DNA of 39,287 bases from Vulcanimicrobiota bacterium. Its GTDB lineage: Bacteria; Pseudomonadota; Gammaproteobacteria; Xanthomonadales; Rhodanobacteraceae. Both the position numbers and the translations under genes were made by a program. The notes beneath the pieces were generated by a model. The model saw only the letters and a list, made by a program, of their open reading frames with translations. It was not told where the DNA came from and did not search any database. Location of the stretch: the NCBI GenBank assembly GCA_903970555.1, contig CAJCJD010000041.1, forward strand, positions 1 to 39,287, given 5' to 3'. The stretch's first letter is position 1, and every line of letters begins with the position of its first letter. Shown piece by piece: positions 10,449 through 19,714 of the stretch.

Positions 10449-12812
10449 TTATCTTTTCCACTTCCAATTAAGGATCTCGGGTAGATCTTGACCATGCTTA
10501 TCAATGTAGCGCTTGTGTTCGATCAATTTGTCGCGCATCTGCTGCTTCAGATAAGCGCCCTTGGATCCCAGGTGCGGAAGCCGGTCGATCACGTCCTCCA
10601 CGAGATGAAAGCGATCTAGTTCGTTTTGCACACGCATGTCGAAGGCCGTTGTGATCGTGCCTTCTTCCTTGTAGCCACGAACATGCAAATTACGGTTCGC
10701 TCGTCGATAAGTAAGCCGATGGATCAACCACGGGTAGCCATGAAAAGCAAAAATGATGTGCTTGTCGTCGGTGAAGAGCGAGTCGTAGTCTTTGTCGTTG
10801 AGACCGTGAGGGTGTTCCGAGCACGATTGAAGTTTCATCAGGTCGACGATGTTGATCACGCGAATCTTCAGGTCCGTTAGATGTTTGCGGAGGATGGATA
10901 CGGCCGCAAGAACCTCCAATGTGGGCGTGTCGCCGCAGCAGGCCATCACCACATCGGGCTCCCCATCCTGATCATTACTGGCCCATTGCCAGATGCCAAT
11001 ACCTTTCGTGCAATGCACGACGGCAGCATCCATCGTCAGCCATTGCGGCAACGCGTGCTTGCCGGCCACAACCACGTTGACGTAATTCCGGCTGCGCAGA
11101 CAGTGATCGATAACCGACAAGAGGCAATTGGCATCCGGTGGCAAGTACACCCGCACGATGTCGGCCTTCTTGTTAATGACATGGTCGATAAAACCAGGAT
11201 CTTGATGCGTAAAGCCGTTGTGGTCCTGCTGCCAAACATGCGAAGCGAGTAGATAATTCAACGACGCGATGGGACGGCGCCAAGGCAGTTCCTTGGTGAC
11301 CTTTAGCCATTTAGCGTGCTGACTGAACATCGAATCGACGATGCGAATAAATGCCTCATAGCTGTTGAACAACCCGTGTCGCCCTGTCAGGAGATAGCCT
11401 TCCAGCCAACCTTCGCATTGGTGCTCGCTGAGCATCGAGTCCAATACGTATCCTGTCGGTGCAAGGAATTCATCGTTGCTCTGTACGCGTGCATCCCATT
11501 GGCGATCAGTGACCTCGAATACCGCACCCAACAGATTGGAGAGTGTTTCATCGGGGCCGAAGAGGCGAAAATGGGGCCGATCCTGATTAAGCTTGATGAC
11601 GTCACGCAGAAACTTGCCTAATACCTGCGTATCCTGAGCATCCACAGCGCCAGGCGAAGATACGCTTACCGCGTGCTCACAAAAGTCTGGCATGCGCAGG
11701 TCACGCAATAGCATCCCGCCGTTGGCATGCGCGTTGGCACCCATGCGCCGATCACCACTAGGCGCCAGTTCGGCCAACTCCGCTATCAGTCGACCATGTT
11801 CATCAAACAATTCCTCGGCCTTGTAGCTCTTCATCCAGCTCTCCAACTGCTGGACATGAGCTGGGTGCTCGGTATCCACCAGCAGGGGCACTTGATGCGA
11901 CCGGAACGTTCCTTCGATTTGCAGACCATCGACGATTTTCGGCCCCGTCCATCCTTTCGGGGATCGCAGAATGATCATTGGCCAACGCGGCCGTTGGGGA
12001 TCACTCTTATCCCGCGCGCTCTGCTGGATGTGGTGGATATCTTCGATGACGGTATCCAACGTACTGGCCATGAGCTCATGCATCGCTTCCGGCTCGTCGC
12101 CTTCCACAAAGTGCGGTATCCAGCCGCAGCCTCGGAAAAAGTGATCCAGTTCCTCATGCTCGACGCGAGCCAGCACGGTCGGGTTGCTGATCTTGTAGCC
12201 ATTGAGATGCAGGATCGGCAGCACGGCGCCATCGGTGACCGGGTTGAGTAGTTTGTTGGAATGCCATGCGGTAGCCAGTGGACCCGTTTCCGCTTCGCCA
12301 TCGCCCACGACGCAGGCAACGATCAAGCCGGGGTTGTCGAACACGGCGCCAAAGGCGTGGCTCAATGAATAACCCAGCTCGCCACCTTCGTGAATCGAGC
12401 CGGGCGTGGTCGGTGCAACATGGCTGGAAATCCCGCCCGGAAACGAAAATTGCTTGAACAGCTTCTTTAGTCCGGCTTCGTCCTGGGTGACATCCGGATA
12501 GATATCCGTCCACGTTCCCTCGAGATAGACGTTCCCCACAATAGCCGGGCCGCCGTGCCCAGGACCGGCCACGTAGAACATGTCCAGGTCATATTTCTTA
12601 ATGACCCGGTTTAAATGCGCGTAGATGAAGTTCTGACCCGGTGTTGTTCCCCAGTGGCTGACGACCAGCGGTTTTACATGGGCCAGCGTCAGCGGTTCGC
12701 GCAAGAGCGGATTGTCGTAGAGATAGATCTGCCCGACCGACACGTAATTGGCGGCACGCCAATAAGCATCCATGTTGTGCAGCAGCTCCGGCGTGAGGGT
12801 GTTTACTTTCAT
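10449..12812 (-). CDS. xfp: Xylulose-5-phosphate/fructose-6-phosphate phosphoketolase
   Basis: This thiamine-diphosphate enzyme cleaves xylulose 5-phosphate or fructose 6-phosphate with inorganic phosphate to give acetyl phosphate plus glyceraldehyde 3-phosphate or erythrose 4-phosphate. The 787-residue protein is full length and has the family motifs [10 protein letters not shown] (81-90), the ThDP-binding [18 protein letters not shown] (170-187) and the later [18 protein letters not shown] block. The gene starts 15 nt after the ackA stop, so acetyl phosphate made here is used by the enzyme encoded just upstream. It is cytoplasmic. Whether it prefers both substrates or only xylulose 5-phosphate cannot be told from the sequence. 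Confidence 0.96.
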   Translation of the reverse strand: MKVNTLTPELLHNMDAYWRAANYVSVGQIYLYDNPLLREPLTLAHVKPLVVSHWGTTPGQNFIYAHLNRVIKKYDLDMFYVAGPGHGGPAIVGNVYLEGTWTDIYPDVTQDEAGLKKLFKQFSFPGGISSHVAPTTPGSIHEGGELGYSLSHAFGAVFDNPGLIVACVVGDGEAETGPLATAWHSNKLLNPVTDGAVLPILHLNGYKISNPTVLARVEHEELDHFFRGCGWIPHFVEGDEPEAMHELMASTLDTVIEDIHHIQQSARDKSDPQRPRWPMIILRSPKGWTGPKIVDGLQIEGTFRSHQVPLLVDTEHPAHVQQLESWMKSYKAEELFDEHGRLIAELAELAPSGDRRMGANAHANGGMLLRDLRMPDFCEHAVSVSSPGAVDAQDTQVLGKFLRDVIKLNQDRPHFRLFGPDETLSNLLGAVFEVTDRQWDARVQSNDEFLAPTGYVLDSMLSEHQCEGWLEGYLLTGRHGLFNSYEAFIRIVDSMFSQHAKWLKVTKELPWRRPIASLNYLLASHVWQQDHNGFTHQDPGFIDHVINKKADIVRVYLPPDANCLLSVIDHCLRSRNYVNVVVAGKHALPQWLTMDAAVVHCTKGIGIWQWASNDQDGEPDVVMACCGDTPTLEVLAAVSILRKHLTDLKIRVINIVDLMKLQSCSEHPHGLNDKDYDSLFTDDKHIIFAFHGYPWLIHRLTYRRANRNLHVRGYKEEGTITTAFDMRVQNELDRFHLVEDVIDRLPHLGSKGAYLKQQMRDKLIEHKRYIDKHGQDLPEILNWKWKR

Positions 12813-12827
12813 GGCCCATGTCCCGCT

Positions 12828-14018
12828 TTAAGGTTGAAGGACACGAATGACTGACTTCGCAATCATGAGTTCTTCGTCCGTATGGATGACGCGCACTTTC
12901 ACGCGCCCGGTGTCTGTGGAAATAAGAGGGGCAGCTTGCGCATTACGATCTGGATCAAGCTCGATGCCGAGAAAGCCCAGTCCCTGGCAAATGCGTTCAC
13001 GGACCGGTGCGGCGTGTTCGCCGATGCCACCCGCAAATACCAGGGTGTCCAGCCCGCCTAATGCCGCACTGTAGGCGCCAATTTGCTTCTTCACCTGATA
13101 GCAAAACAGTGCGATGGCTTCGGCTGCACGCACGTCACTCCCCTCATACTCCAGCAAGTCGCGTACGTCGGAACTGGTTTCAGATATCCCGAGAAGTCCA
13201 GACTGGAAGTTGACGAGTTCGTTGAAGGACTTCGCGCTCATCGCCTCCGTGCATGCCAAGTACCAGACCAGTCCGGGATCAAGATCACCGGAGCGCGTAC
13301 TCATCGGCACGCCGGCCGTCGGCGTGAAGCTCATACTTGTATCGATCGATTTACCATTGGCAACGGCCGCAAGGCTTGCGCCATTGCCGAGGTGCGCCAG
13401 GATCACCCGGCCCGTCGTTGCCGCCCAATCACCGAGGCGCGCCAGTTCCTGCACAAGGAAGGCGTACGACAAACCATGGAAGCCGTAGCGTCTGACGCCG
13501 AGAGCTTCATAACGACGCGGAATCGGCAACAGCCGTGCCACGCTAGGCAGATCATGATGAAAGGCAGTATCGAAGCACGCGACTTGATGCAGATCTGGGA
13601 ATTGTTTGTGAAACGCTTCGGCTAAAAGAAGCTCTTCTGGTAAGTGCTCAGGATCGAAGGGCGTAAGCCGGCGCAATGTTTCGATCATCGCCGCAGTGAT
13701 CCTCTGCGGTTGGTTGTAGGCAGGGCCACCATGGACAAGACGATGCCCGATGGCGATTAGCGATCCACCTAAGTCTTCCTTATTGATCCAGTCGACCAGG
13801 ATACCCACGGCGGCTTTGTGGTCGGGCGCCTTCACAATGTGCGATGAGTTATGTGACGCACCTGTGCCCTTCAACGTAAAGGTGGTGTTGGGCTGACCAA
13901 TGCGTGCCAGTTCGCCTGTAACGATCCGCTGTAATGGCTCGCCCGTTTCGAATAGCGCTAACTTGATGCTCGACGATCCGCCATTGATGGTCAGAATGTG
14001 CTGAGAAGCGGCGTCCAT
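12828..14018 (-). CDS. ackA: Acetate kinase
   Basis: The enzyme converts acetyl phosphate and ADP to acetate and ATP. The 396-residue protein has the ASKHA-fold signatures INGGSSSIKL (11-20), RYGFHGLSYAF, LAHLGNGASLAAVANGKSID, the GVPMSTRSGDLDPGL block and FAGGIGEHAAPVRE. It sits immediately upstream of xfp (15-nt gap) and 24 nt after the SHOCT protein gene. No phosphotransacetylase gene is in the window, so this pair is built to make ATP from phosphoketolase product rather than from acetyl-CoA. The ATG at 14018 has only a weak ribosome-binding site. Confidence 0.96.
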   Translation of the reverse strand: MDAASQHILTINGGSSSIKLALFETGEPLQRIVTGELARIGQPNTTFTLKGTGASHNSSHIVKAPDHKAAVGILVDWINKEDLGGSLIAIGHRLVHGGPAYNQPQRITAAMIETLRRLTPFDPEHLPEELLLAEAFHKQFPDLHQVACFDTAFHHDLPSVARLLPIPRRYEALGVRRYGFHGLSYAFLVQELARLGDWAATTGRVILAHLGNGASLAAVANGKSIDTSMSFTPTAGVPMSTRSGDLDPGLVWYLACTEAMSAKSFNELVNFQSGLLGISETSSDVRDLLEYEGSDVRAAEAIALFCYQVKKQIGAYSAALGGLDTLVFAGGIGEHAAPVRERICQGLGFLGIELDPDRNAQAAPLISTDTGRVKVRVIHTDEELMIAKSVIRVLQP

Positions 14019-14042
14019 GGGTTCGGGAGCTCAGTCCGAGTC

Positions 14043-14282
14043 CTAAGCTGTTTTCGCTATCTCAGATTTCATCCGAAGATAGTCGTCCTGAGTAATTTCT
14101 CCGCGCGCATACCGCTCGTTAAGATAGTCGAGCGCTTCTTTTTGCGGAGGAAGACCATATTTTCGATGTGCGGAATACGTATAGCCCCAGTTTCCAAAGC
14201 TTGAGAACGCGAGGAAAAGGAACCCAAACCAAAGTAACCAACCCCAGCCGAAATACCAGTCGTTCCAAAAGGAGTGTTGCAT
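14043..14282 (-). CDS. Small SHOCT-domain membrane protein
   Basis: The start is set at ATG 14282 (79 residues), with a GGAG sequence about 8 nt upstream; the longer frame to 14363 is less likely. The protein has an aromatic-rich membrane segment (about residues 4-28, many W and F), then a soluble C-terminus ending in EALDYLNERYARGEITQDDY, which is the SHOCT pattern (short C-terminal domain, often for oligomerisation). It is the first gene of the leftward island and lies 24 nt before ackA. Function is unknown; it may anchor or regulate an island complex. Confidence 0.75.
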   Translation of the reverse strand: MQHSFWNDWYFGWGWLLWFGFLFLAFSSFGNWGYTYSAHRKYGLPPQKEALDYLNERYARGEITQDDYLRMKSEIAKTA

Positions 14283-14870
14283 TTGAATCTCCAAATTCTT
14301 AAGTATTAAATCCGTTGTGCTTGGAGATGATTTCCGTTCGATTTTCAATATCGAACGCGCCATTTCCTCACTGGACTTTCCACGTTTGGGCCGAGCTATG
14401 GCGGCTATTTCTGGCCAAATCGTTGTCCTAAGCTCTTATCGACGACGAAAGCCACGCGGAGATACGCGAAGCTAGCTCTAGCCGGCGCCGCCTGAGCAAT
14501 GGTCTGCTCTTATAGGAAAGTGCTCTGTGCGTTGCCGCACCGTTGGCCCAAAAAGCCACTTACGTCGCATGAAGAGTGCGATCGATACAACGCCAAGGTC
14601 GACAAAGTCTTCTCATTCTCAGGCTTGTTCGGCGCGTCTTATGTGCGTCTTCGTACGGACTAATTGACGGATGTAGACGAACATAGGCCTTGGCCTGACA
14701 AGACTTGAGTCTCACGATTAATTAGCAGATCCGCCGTAAAGCCATATTTTATGGCGCTTGAATTCGTGATGTATGTAAAGAATGTTCATTTGGTCCGCTT
14801 GGCGGCCTCGGGCCGTGTTTCGAGGGCTCGGTGAAGGCACTCGACTTTTACGCTTGGCGGAGAACATCCC
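14283..14870. other. Divergent intergenic region of the island
   Basis: No convincing gene is seen in these 588 bp. The region separates the leftward ackA/xfp/atp genes from the rightward PRC-barrel gene and should hold both promoters. It contains a 23-bp palindrome near the SHOCT gene (listed separately), an AGGCC-TT-GGCCT element at 14685-14696 and a small GCCAT/ATGGC hairpin at 14741-14755. No FNR/ANR box (TTGAT-N4-ATCAA) was found by eye. Confidence 0.5.
14335..14357. promoter_or_regulatory. 23-bp palindrome, candidate operator or 5' UTR hairpin
   Basis: The sequence is CGTTCGAT, seven bases, ATCGAACG, with perfect 8-bp arms. It ends 53 nt upstream of the SHOCT gene ATG at 14282, a position suited to operator control of the ackA-xfp-atp transcript. 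It could alternatively fold as a hairpin in the mRNA leader. The cognate regulator is not identifiable from the window. Confidence 0.5.
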
Positions 14871-15704
14871 ATGTTACGCAGTGTGCACGAACTTGAAGGC
14901 TATGCGATCCGTGCGACCGATGGAGACGTCGGTAGCATCAAAGATTTCTATTTCGACGACAAGGCGTGGGTCATACGCTATTTAGTTGTCGATACAAGCA
15001 CGTGGCTTCCAAATCGCAAGGTGCTTATTTCACCCATTTCGATCAGCCTTCCCAAATGGCCTGAAATGGTCTTACCGATGTCCATCACGAAAGAGCAAAT
15101 AAAAAGTAGCCCACGCATCGATACCGACAAGCCAGTTTCGCGGCAGGATGAAGTGAGTTATCTCAGCTACTACGGCTATCCGTATTATTGGGGTGGAGCG
15201 GGACTCTGGGGCGCAAGGACAGCACCCTATATGGTGATGTCCGGCATGGGCTATGGCGGACCTGAAGCCGAATATCATCGATTGAACGAGCAAGACACGC
15301 TAATAGCGAATAAGTCCGCCTCAGATCAGCGCGATGATCCTCACCTGCGCAGTTTCAACGAAGTCATTGGCTATCACATTGCAGCGACGGACGGCGACAT
15401 CGGGCAGGTCAAGGGTATGCTCATCGACGAAAACACATGGGCTATCCGATATCTCATCGTGGAGACGGGTCATTGGTGGAATGGTCATGAAGTTCTTATC
15501 GTGCCCCAATGGATACGGAATGTAAGCTGGGGTGAACAGGTCGTTTCAGTCAATGTAAGTCAGCACACAGTGAAAGCCTCTCCAGAGTACAGCCACGCGG
15601 TAAACGTCGATCGCGAGCACGAGGTCGGCATTTATGCGCATTACGGACGCACCGGATACTGGGTGGAAGAAGGCAGCCGTCAAGGTAACGTGCCAAGCCG
15701 ATAG
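14871..15704 (+). CDS. PRC-barrel domain protein (two tandem PRC-barrels), copy 2
   Basis: This 277-residue paralogue of the gene at 88-933 has two PRC-barrel-like halves at about residues 5-80 and 165-240. They carry matching blocks such as DGDVGSIKDFYFDDKAW and DGDIGQVKGMLIDENTW, followed by RYLIVETGHWWNGHEVL. A Gly/Tyr/Trp-rich linker (about 98-125, YYGYPYYWGGAGLWG) replaces the shorter linker of copy 1. A GGCGGAG sequence about 9 nt upstream of the ATG supports the start. There is no signal peptide. It opens the rightward side of the island, divergent from the ackA cluster. Role unknown; its conservation as a pair around the energy genes suggests a shared stress function. Confidence 0.87.
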   Translation: MLRSVHELEGYAIRATDGDVGSIKDFYFDDKAWVIRYLVVDTSTWLPNRKVLISPISISLPKWPEMVLPMSITKEQIKSSPRIDTDKPVSRQDEVSYLSYYGYPYYWGGAGLWGARTAPYMVMSGMGYGGPEAEYHRLNEQDTLIANKSASDQRDDPHLRSFNEVIGYHIAATDGDIGQVKGMLIDENTWAIRYLIVETGHWWNGHEVLIVPQWIRNVSWGEQVVSVNVSQHTVKASPEYSHAVNVDREHEVGIYAHYGRTGYWVEEGSRQGNVPSR

Positions 15705-15886
15705 CACTTATTTCGTTAATGCGTTATCGGCCAATGGAGAGAGATTGGCGCCATGGTTATTGATCTAACTTTTGAGCTCACCGTCTCAAAAAGCGCGCCC
15801 CTAAATTTTTTGCGCCCTTAGAAATAATTCGCTTAGAAACTAAATCCATGATCTTAAGCAAATCACAGCCTCAACGGAGGCACACC

Positions 15887-16483
15887 ATGTCTACCAAGCC
15901 CACTATGCACTCAACTAACAATGTAGGCGTTCACGTAGATGATAAAGATGGCTACATCGTCATGCTAAATGATGGAAGCCATGTCATAGTGCGCCCGATT
16001 CATGCCGACGATCGCGACCTTGAAGCAAATTTCATCAAGCGCTTGTCGTCCGAAGCTCGCCATTTTCGCTTCCTTGGAGCCATGCGCGAGGCAAGCGCCA
16101 CGCTTCTCGATCAACTCGTAAACGTTGACTATCGCAGCAGCATGGCTTTTGTTGCATTAATCTACGACCAGACTTCGCCACGTGAAGTAGGTGTCAGCCG
16201 GTATAGCGCATCGTTGGGCGGCAATGATTGCGAATGCGCCGTAACGATTGCCGACGAATGGCAGCATCGTGGCCTTGCTGTAGTGCTGATGCAGCGCCTC
16301 ATTGATGAGGCGCGCCAAAAGGGCTTCCAAAAGATGTTCTCAATGGATTCCATCGCCAACGAGCCTATGCGCGAATTGGCGCAGTATCTGGGTTTTCGTA
16401 ATACCCCAGATCCCGAGGATGTCAGCCAAGTCATCTACACACTCGATCTACAAAGCACCTCGGGCGGAGAAAGTAAGTCATAG
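15887..16483 (+). CDS. GNAT-family N-acetyltransferase (Pat-like)
   Basis: The start is ATG 15887 (198 residues), preceded by GGAGG at 15876-15880; the in-frame ATG at 15848 lacks this. The GNAT fold is visible: an N-terminal VRPIHADDRD strand, the central FVALI and GVSRYSA strands, the acetyl-CoA pyrophosphate loop region (DEWQHRGLAVVLMQRLIDEA) and the closing ANEPMRELAQYLGF. The arrangement resembles the GNAT domain of bacterial protein acetyltransferases of the Pat type that inactivate acetyl-CoA synthetase, but the large CoA-ligase-like domain is missing. Its place beside an acetate-producing island makes control of acetate metabolism a reasonable guess, not a demonstrated role. Confidence 0.85.
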   Translation: MSTKPTMHSTNNVGVHVDDKDGYIVMLNDGSHVIVRPIHADDRDLEANFIKRLSSEARHFRFLGAMREASATLLDQLVNVDYRSSMAFVALIYDQTSPREVGVSRYSASLGGNDCECAVTIADEWQHRGLAVVLMQRLIDEARQKGFQKMFSMDSIANEPMRELAQYLGFRNTPDPEDVSQVIYTLDLQSTSGGESKS

Positions 16484-16592
16484 TTCGAACACAGCCTTCT
16501 CATATTCGTTGAGCAACTGCCGCATGTGTCTTCACTACATCACTGAAATCAGGCGCGCAAACAATTCCTCTCGTTAAGACAAGAGTGGTGTC

Positions 16593-17879
16593 ATGGCGGA
16601 AGATATACTCGTCCGGGACAGCAAGTCTGGAACATCGTTCTGGCAAAATTTAAGTGCTGGCTTGATTACCGGGGCAGCCGACGACGACCCCAGTGGCATC
16701 GCCACTTATTCGCAAGTGGGTGCGGCGTTTGGCTACGGAATGCTCTGGTGCATTCTGCTGACTATGCCCCTCATGATCGCGATTCAAGCCATCAGCGCGG
16801 GAATCGGGCGTGTGACTGGGTACGGCTTGATGGATGGCATCCGTAAGTATTATCCCAACTCACTGGCATACGGACTGGTTGTTTCCATCGCTGTAGCCAA
16901 TGTCATCAATCTTGCAGCGGATGTCGGTGCCATGGGTGCGGCATTGAAGTTACTTATTGGTGGCCCTGCATTGGCCTATGCCGCAGGATTCGCCGTGTTG
17001 TCACTGTTGCTGCAGATGTTCATTCCTTTTTCGCGCTACTCGCCGATACTTAAGCTGCTTACGCTAAGCCTTCTGGCTTATGTGGCAACCGTTTTGATCA
17101 TTCATGTTTCATGGATCGCGGTGCTCAAGAGCATTTTCGTACCGCCTATTGTATGGAATTCCAAATATGCTGTAGGTATCGTCGCGCTACTTGGCACCAC
17201 CATTAGCCCCTACTTGTTCTGTTGGCAGGCCTCGCAGGAAGTAGAAGAAATGCGTCCGGGAAGCGGTCGCAAGCCATTGAAGTGGACACCATTACAAGCA
17301 CCGGGTGCGTTGCGTCGAATTGGTATCGATACGTCGGTCGGAATGATTTTTTCGAACGTCATTGCTTTTTTTATCATCCTGACCGCAGCCGTGGTACTGC
17401 ACGCACATGGCAAAACGGATATTCAGACTTCTTCCGATGCAGCGGAAGCATTACGACCGTTGGCGGGTAAACTAGCTTTTGCACTATTTGCGGCCGGTAT
17501 TGTTGGCACCGGTCTGCTTGCGCTGCCAGTGCTAGCAGGCGCCACAGCGTATGCCGCTTCGGGTGCGTTTGGCCAACGTGGCAGTCTTCAGCACAAGCTA
17601 TATCAGGCAAAGTTCTTCTATGGCGTACTGATTGTGGCAAGCATCGCTGGTATGGCGCTGAACCTAACGTCGCTGGATCCGGTGAAGGCGTTGTACTGGA
17701 GTGCAGTGATTAACGGTGTAGTTGCTGTGCCGTTAATGGTCGTCATGATGCTGATGAGCTCTCGAGCCAAAGTGATGGGGCAGTTTACAATCCCTTGGGT
17801 ATTAAAGATTTTCGGATGGCTCGCAACATTAGCGATGGCTGCCGCAGCAATCGTGATGTTCGTTACCTGGGGGAAGTGA
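16593..17879 (+). CDS. Divergent NRAMP-family metal transporter
   Basis: This 428-residue inner-membrane protein has about 11 membrane segments with the LeuT-fold order of NRAMP (SLC11) transporters. In the first helix the canonical DPGN metal-binding motif is replaced by DPSG (residues 32-35, in GAADDDPSGIATYSQ). In helix 6 the usual A-M-P-H region appears as TTISPYLF (202-209), so the methionine ligand is missing. This subgroup is widespread in bacteria and is annotated as divalent metal cation transporter; its cargo is uncertain and could be Mg2+ or another hard cation rather than Mn2+ or Fe2+. It follows the GNAT gene by about 110 bp and may be cotranscribed. Confidence 0.87.
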   Translation: MAEDILVRDSKSGTSFWQNLSAGLITGAADDDPSGIATYSQVGAAFGYGMLWCILLTMPLMIAIQAISAGIGRVTGYGLMDGIRKYYPNSLAYGLVVSIAVANVINLAADVGAMGAALKLLIGGPALAYAAGFAVLSLLLQMFIPFSRYSPILKLLTLSLLAYVATVLIIHVSWIAVLKSIFVPPIVWNSKYAVGIVALLGTTISPYLFCWQASQEVEEMRPGSGRKPLKWTPLQAPGALRRIGIDTSVGMIFSNVIAFFIILTAAVVLHAHGKTDIQTSSDAAEALRPLAGKLAFALFAAGIVGTGLLALPVLAGATAYAASGAFGQRGSLQHKLYQAKFFYGVLIVASIAGMALNLTSLDPVKALYWSAVINGVVAVPLMVVMMLMSSRAKVMGQFTIPWVLKIFGWLATLAMAAAAIVMFVTWGK

Positions 17880-18240
17880 CCTTCTGCAGTAACTCATCGC
17901 TCGTAGAAAGAACATCTCGGGCTTGGCTATGACCTAAATAGACTTCTCGCGAATGGGTCACTTGCAGTGCGTGACCGGTAAAAGCAGCCTCATTTTAGCG
18001 CCTGCCAGAAGCGATCGAGCAGCAGTGCAGCGGTGCAGCGCTCAGTCGAGATTAGTCTGTGTGTCAGCCAACTCTGTCGCCGAGCGACAAAAACATCACT
18101 TAACCGTGTCGTTTGCCGACAAAAGATATCTAACGCTGTCGCGGGCCGACATGCTCAACAGCGATGGCAGAAATAAGTGTAATACATTCATATATCTAAG
18201 GCGATCGACAGGGTTAACCGATCCCGACAAGGGCAGCGGC
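17880..18240. other. Convergent gap with repeat array, no credible gene
   Basis: This stretch of 361 bp lies between the 3' ends of the NRAMP-like gene and the GH125 gene. The only open frame (17953-18276, plus) is low-complexity and crosses the repeats, so it is not called. The gap holds a tandem octamer GTGCAGCG GTGCAGCG (18025-18040) and the YAAC/TGTCG/CGACA array described separately. Confidence 0.6.
18069..18230. repeat. Array of YAAC-N2-TGTCG-N5-CGACA units (possible mobile-element remnant)
   Basis: Three units on the plus strand carry perfect TGTCG-N5-CGACA palindromes at 18075-18089, 18107-18121 and 18137-18151. Each is preceded by YAAC and two bases (CAAC 18069, TAAC 18101, TAAC 18131), with 32- and 30-bp steps. 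A unit of opposite orientation is present on the minus strand: TAAC-CC-TGTCG reads from 18216 down to 18206, and another CGACA lies at 18225-18229. Oppositely facing units at the two sides resemble the multi-repeat ends of an insertion sequence or a short non-autonomous element; an array of protein-binding sites is the alternative. No transposase fragment is seen. Confidence 0.65.
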
Positions 18241-19683
18241 TTAGCCGCGCAACAAATCGGGATGCTTGCGCTGTAAATCGACGATCAATTCGCCGAACAA
18301 GGTGTTGACCCACGCGAACCAGCTGCGCGTGAAGTGCGCGGGATCGTCCTGGTCGAACGATTCATGCATAAAGCCCGTCCCCGCATCGGTGTTTCGCAGC
18401 CATGCCAAGCATTGGCGGATTTGCGCGGGGTCGTTGCTGGTTTGGGCGTACAGGATGATCGACATTGGCCAGATCATTCGCAGCCCTTCGTGCGGGCCGC
18501 CAATACCTTCCGCCGCACGGCCTTTGAAGAAATACGGATTGCGCTCGCTCCACACCAGTTCGCGGGTGCGCTGATAAACCGGATCGTTACGATCGCAGCA
18601 GCCTAAGTAGGGAAGGCTTAGCAGGCTCGGTGCGTTTGCATCGTCCATGAACAGCTGATTGCCGAACCCGTCGATCTCATACGCCCAATAATCGCGGCCG
18701 TCGGTATCGCGCATGCGGCCGTGCTTGCGAACGGCCTGCTCCACTTCATCCGCCAACGCTTCGCAGTCCTGCGCAAAGGGAAGATCCTGATGAATGGCGC
18801 GGCTCATCTGCGCAAGCTGGCGCAGGCTCACGACGGCGAACAGATTGGCGGGGACGAACAACGGATAGACGCAGGCATCGTCGGATGGGCGGAACATCGA
18901 GTGAATCATTCCGTTCGGTCGGGTCGGATTGCCGTACCCTTCCAGGAACTGTGTTTCCGTCGGCGTCTCGGACGTGCGTTGGAAGTGATAAGGGCCGCGG
19001 CCGTGCAAACGTTGTTGTTCGCGAAACGTTGCGAGTACGCGATGCATCGCTTCGCGCCAGTCGTCATCAAACGGCTCTTTATCCTGCGTAGCCTGCCAAT
19101 AACCGTGCGCCAGGCGGATGGGATAGCAAAGCGAATCGATCTCCCATTTGCGCTCGCCAACGCCGGGCTTCATCTGTGTGCTGTCATGTCGCGCCCACAC
19201 CAAAGGCTGCGCGTGTGGATCGGGCATAAACGCGTTGGCGTAGGGATCGATGCGTATGCAGCGGGCTTGACGGCGGATCAAGCCACGAAACAATCGCTGC
19301 AGCGCTGGATCGCTTTTCGCAAGGGAAAGATAAGGCACCACTTGTGCCGACGAATCGCGCAACCACATCGCATCGATGTCGCCGGTAATCACGAACGTGT
19401 CGGGCTTACCATCCAGCGTGCCTAGCTCGACGGTCGTATCCAGCGTATTTGGATAGCAATTCTCGAACATCCACGCCAGCTTCGGATCACCAATGGACGA
19501 CTTGACCGAAGCCAGCTGGCGCTCGACCGCATCACTGACAAATTTACGCTTGCCCACTGGCGGCCGTTTACTGGGAAACGACGAGGATGCCTGCGCCAAG
19601 GACAAGCCGGGCAACGTAGCGCCCACGACTCCCGACGCCGCAGCGGCACCCAACCATTTCATGAAATCCCGGCGCGTCGACAT
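18241..19683 (-). CDS. GH125 exo-alpha-1,6-mannosidase (Tat-exported)
   Basis: The 480-residue protein belongs to the metal-independent alpha-mannosidase family formerly called DUF1237. Recognisable family blocks are TGDIDAMWLRDSSAQVVPY, ANAFMPDP, HSMFRPSDDACVYPLFVPAN (probable acid-side aspartate region) and GIGGPHEGLRMIWPMSI (probable base glutamate). The N-terminus has a twin-arginine signal (RRDFMKWLG, residues 4-12) and a hydrophobic stretch with an Ala-rich cleavage region near residue 31, so the enzyme is exported folded. Known GH125 enzymes release alpha-1,6-linked mannose from N-glycans and yeast mannan. It lies 31 nt after the GH2 gene and is probably cotranscribed. Confidence 0.93.
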   Translation of the reverse strand: MSTRRDFMKWLGAAAASGVVGATLPGLSLAQASSSFPSKRPPVGKRKFVSDAVERQLASVKSSIGDPKLAWMFENCYPNTLDTTVELGTLDGKPDTFVITGDIDAMWLRDSSAQVVPYLSLAKSDPALQRLFRGLIRRQARCIRIDPYANAFMPDPHAQPLVWARHDSTQMKPGVGERKWEIDSLCYPIRLAHGYWQATQDKEPFDDDWREAMHRVLATFREQQRLHGRGPYHFQRTSETPTETQFLEGYGNPTRPNGMIHSMFRPSDDACVYPLFVPANLFAVVSLRQLAQMSRAIHQDLPFAQDCEALADEVEQAVRKHGRMRDTDGRDYWAYEIDGFGNQLFMDDANAPSLLSLPYLGCCDRNDPVYQRTRELVWSERNPYFFKGRAAEGIGGPHEGLRMIWPMSIILYAQTSNDPAQIRQCLAWLRNTDAGTGFMHESFDQDDPAHFTRSWFAWVNTLFGELIVDLQRKHPDLLRG

Positions 19684-19714
19684 GGAGATTCAGATTCCTT
19701 TGCAATGAAAAGCG

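Noticed and set aside
18069..18151. CRISPR array
   Set aside because: The shared unit is about 20 bp with only about 10-12 bp between units, only three copies exist in one orientation, and no cas gene is nearby.
17953..18276. Open frame of 107 residues across the repeat array
   Set aside because: It lacks a ribosome-binding site and domain, runs across the TGTCG/CGACA repeats and into the GH125 3' end; its internal repeats come from the DNA motif.
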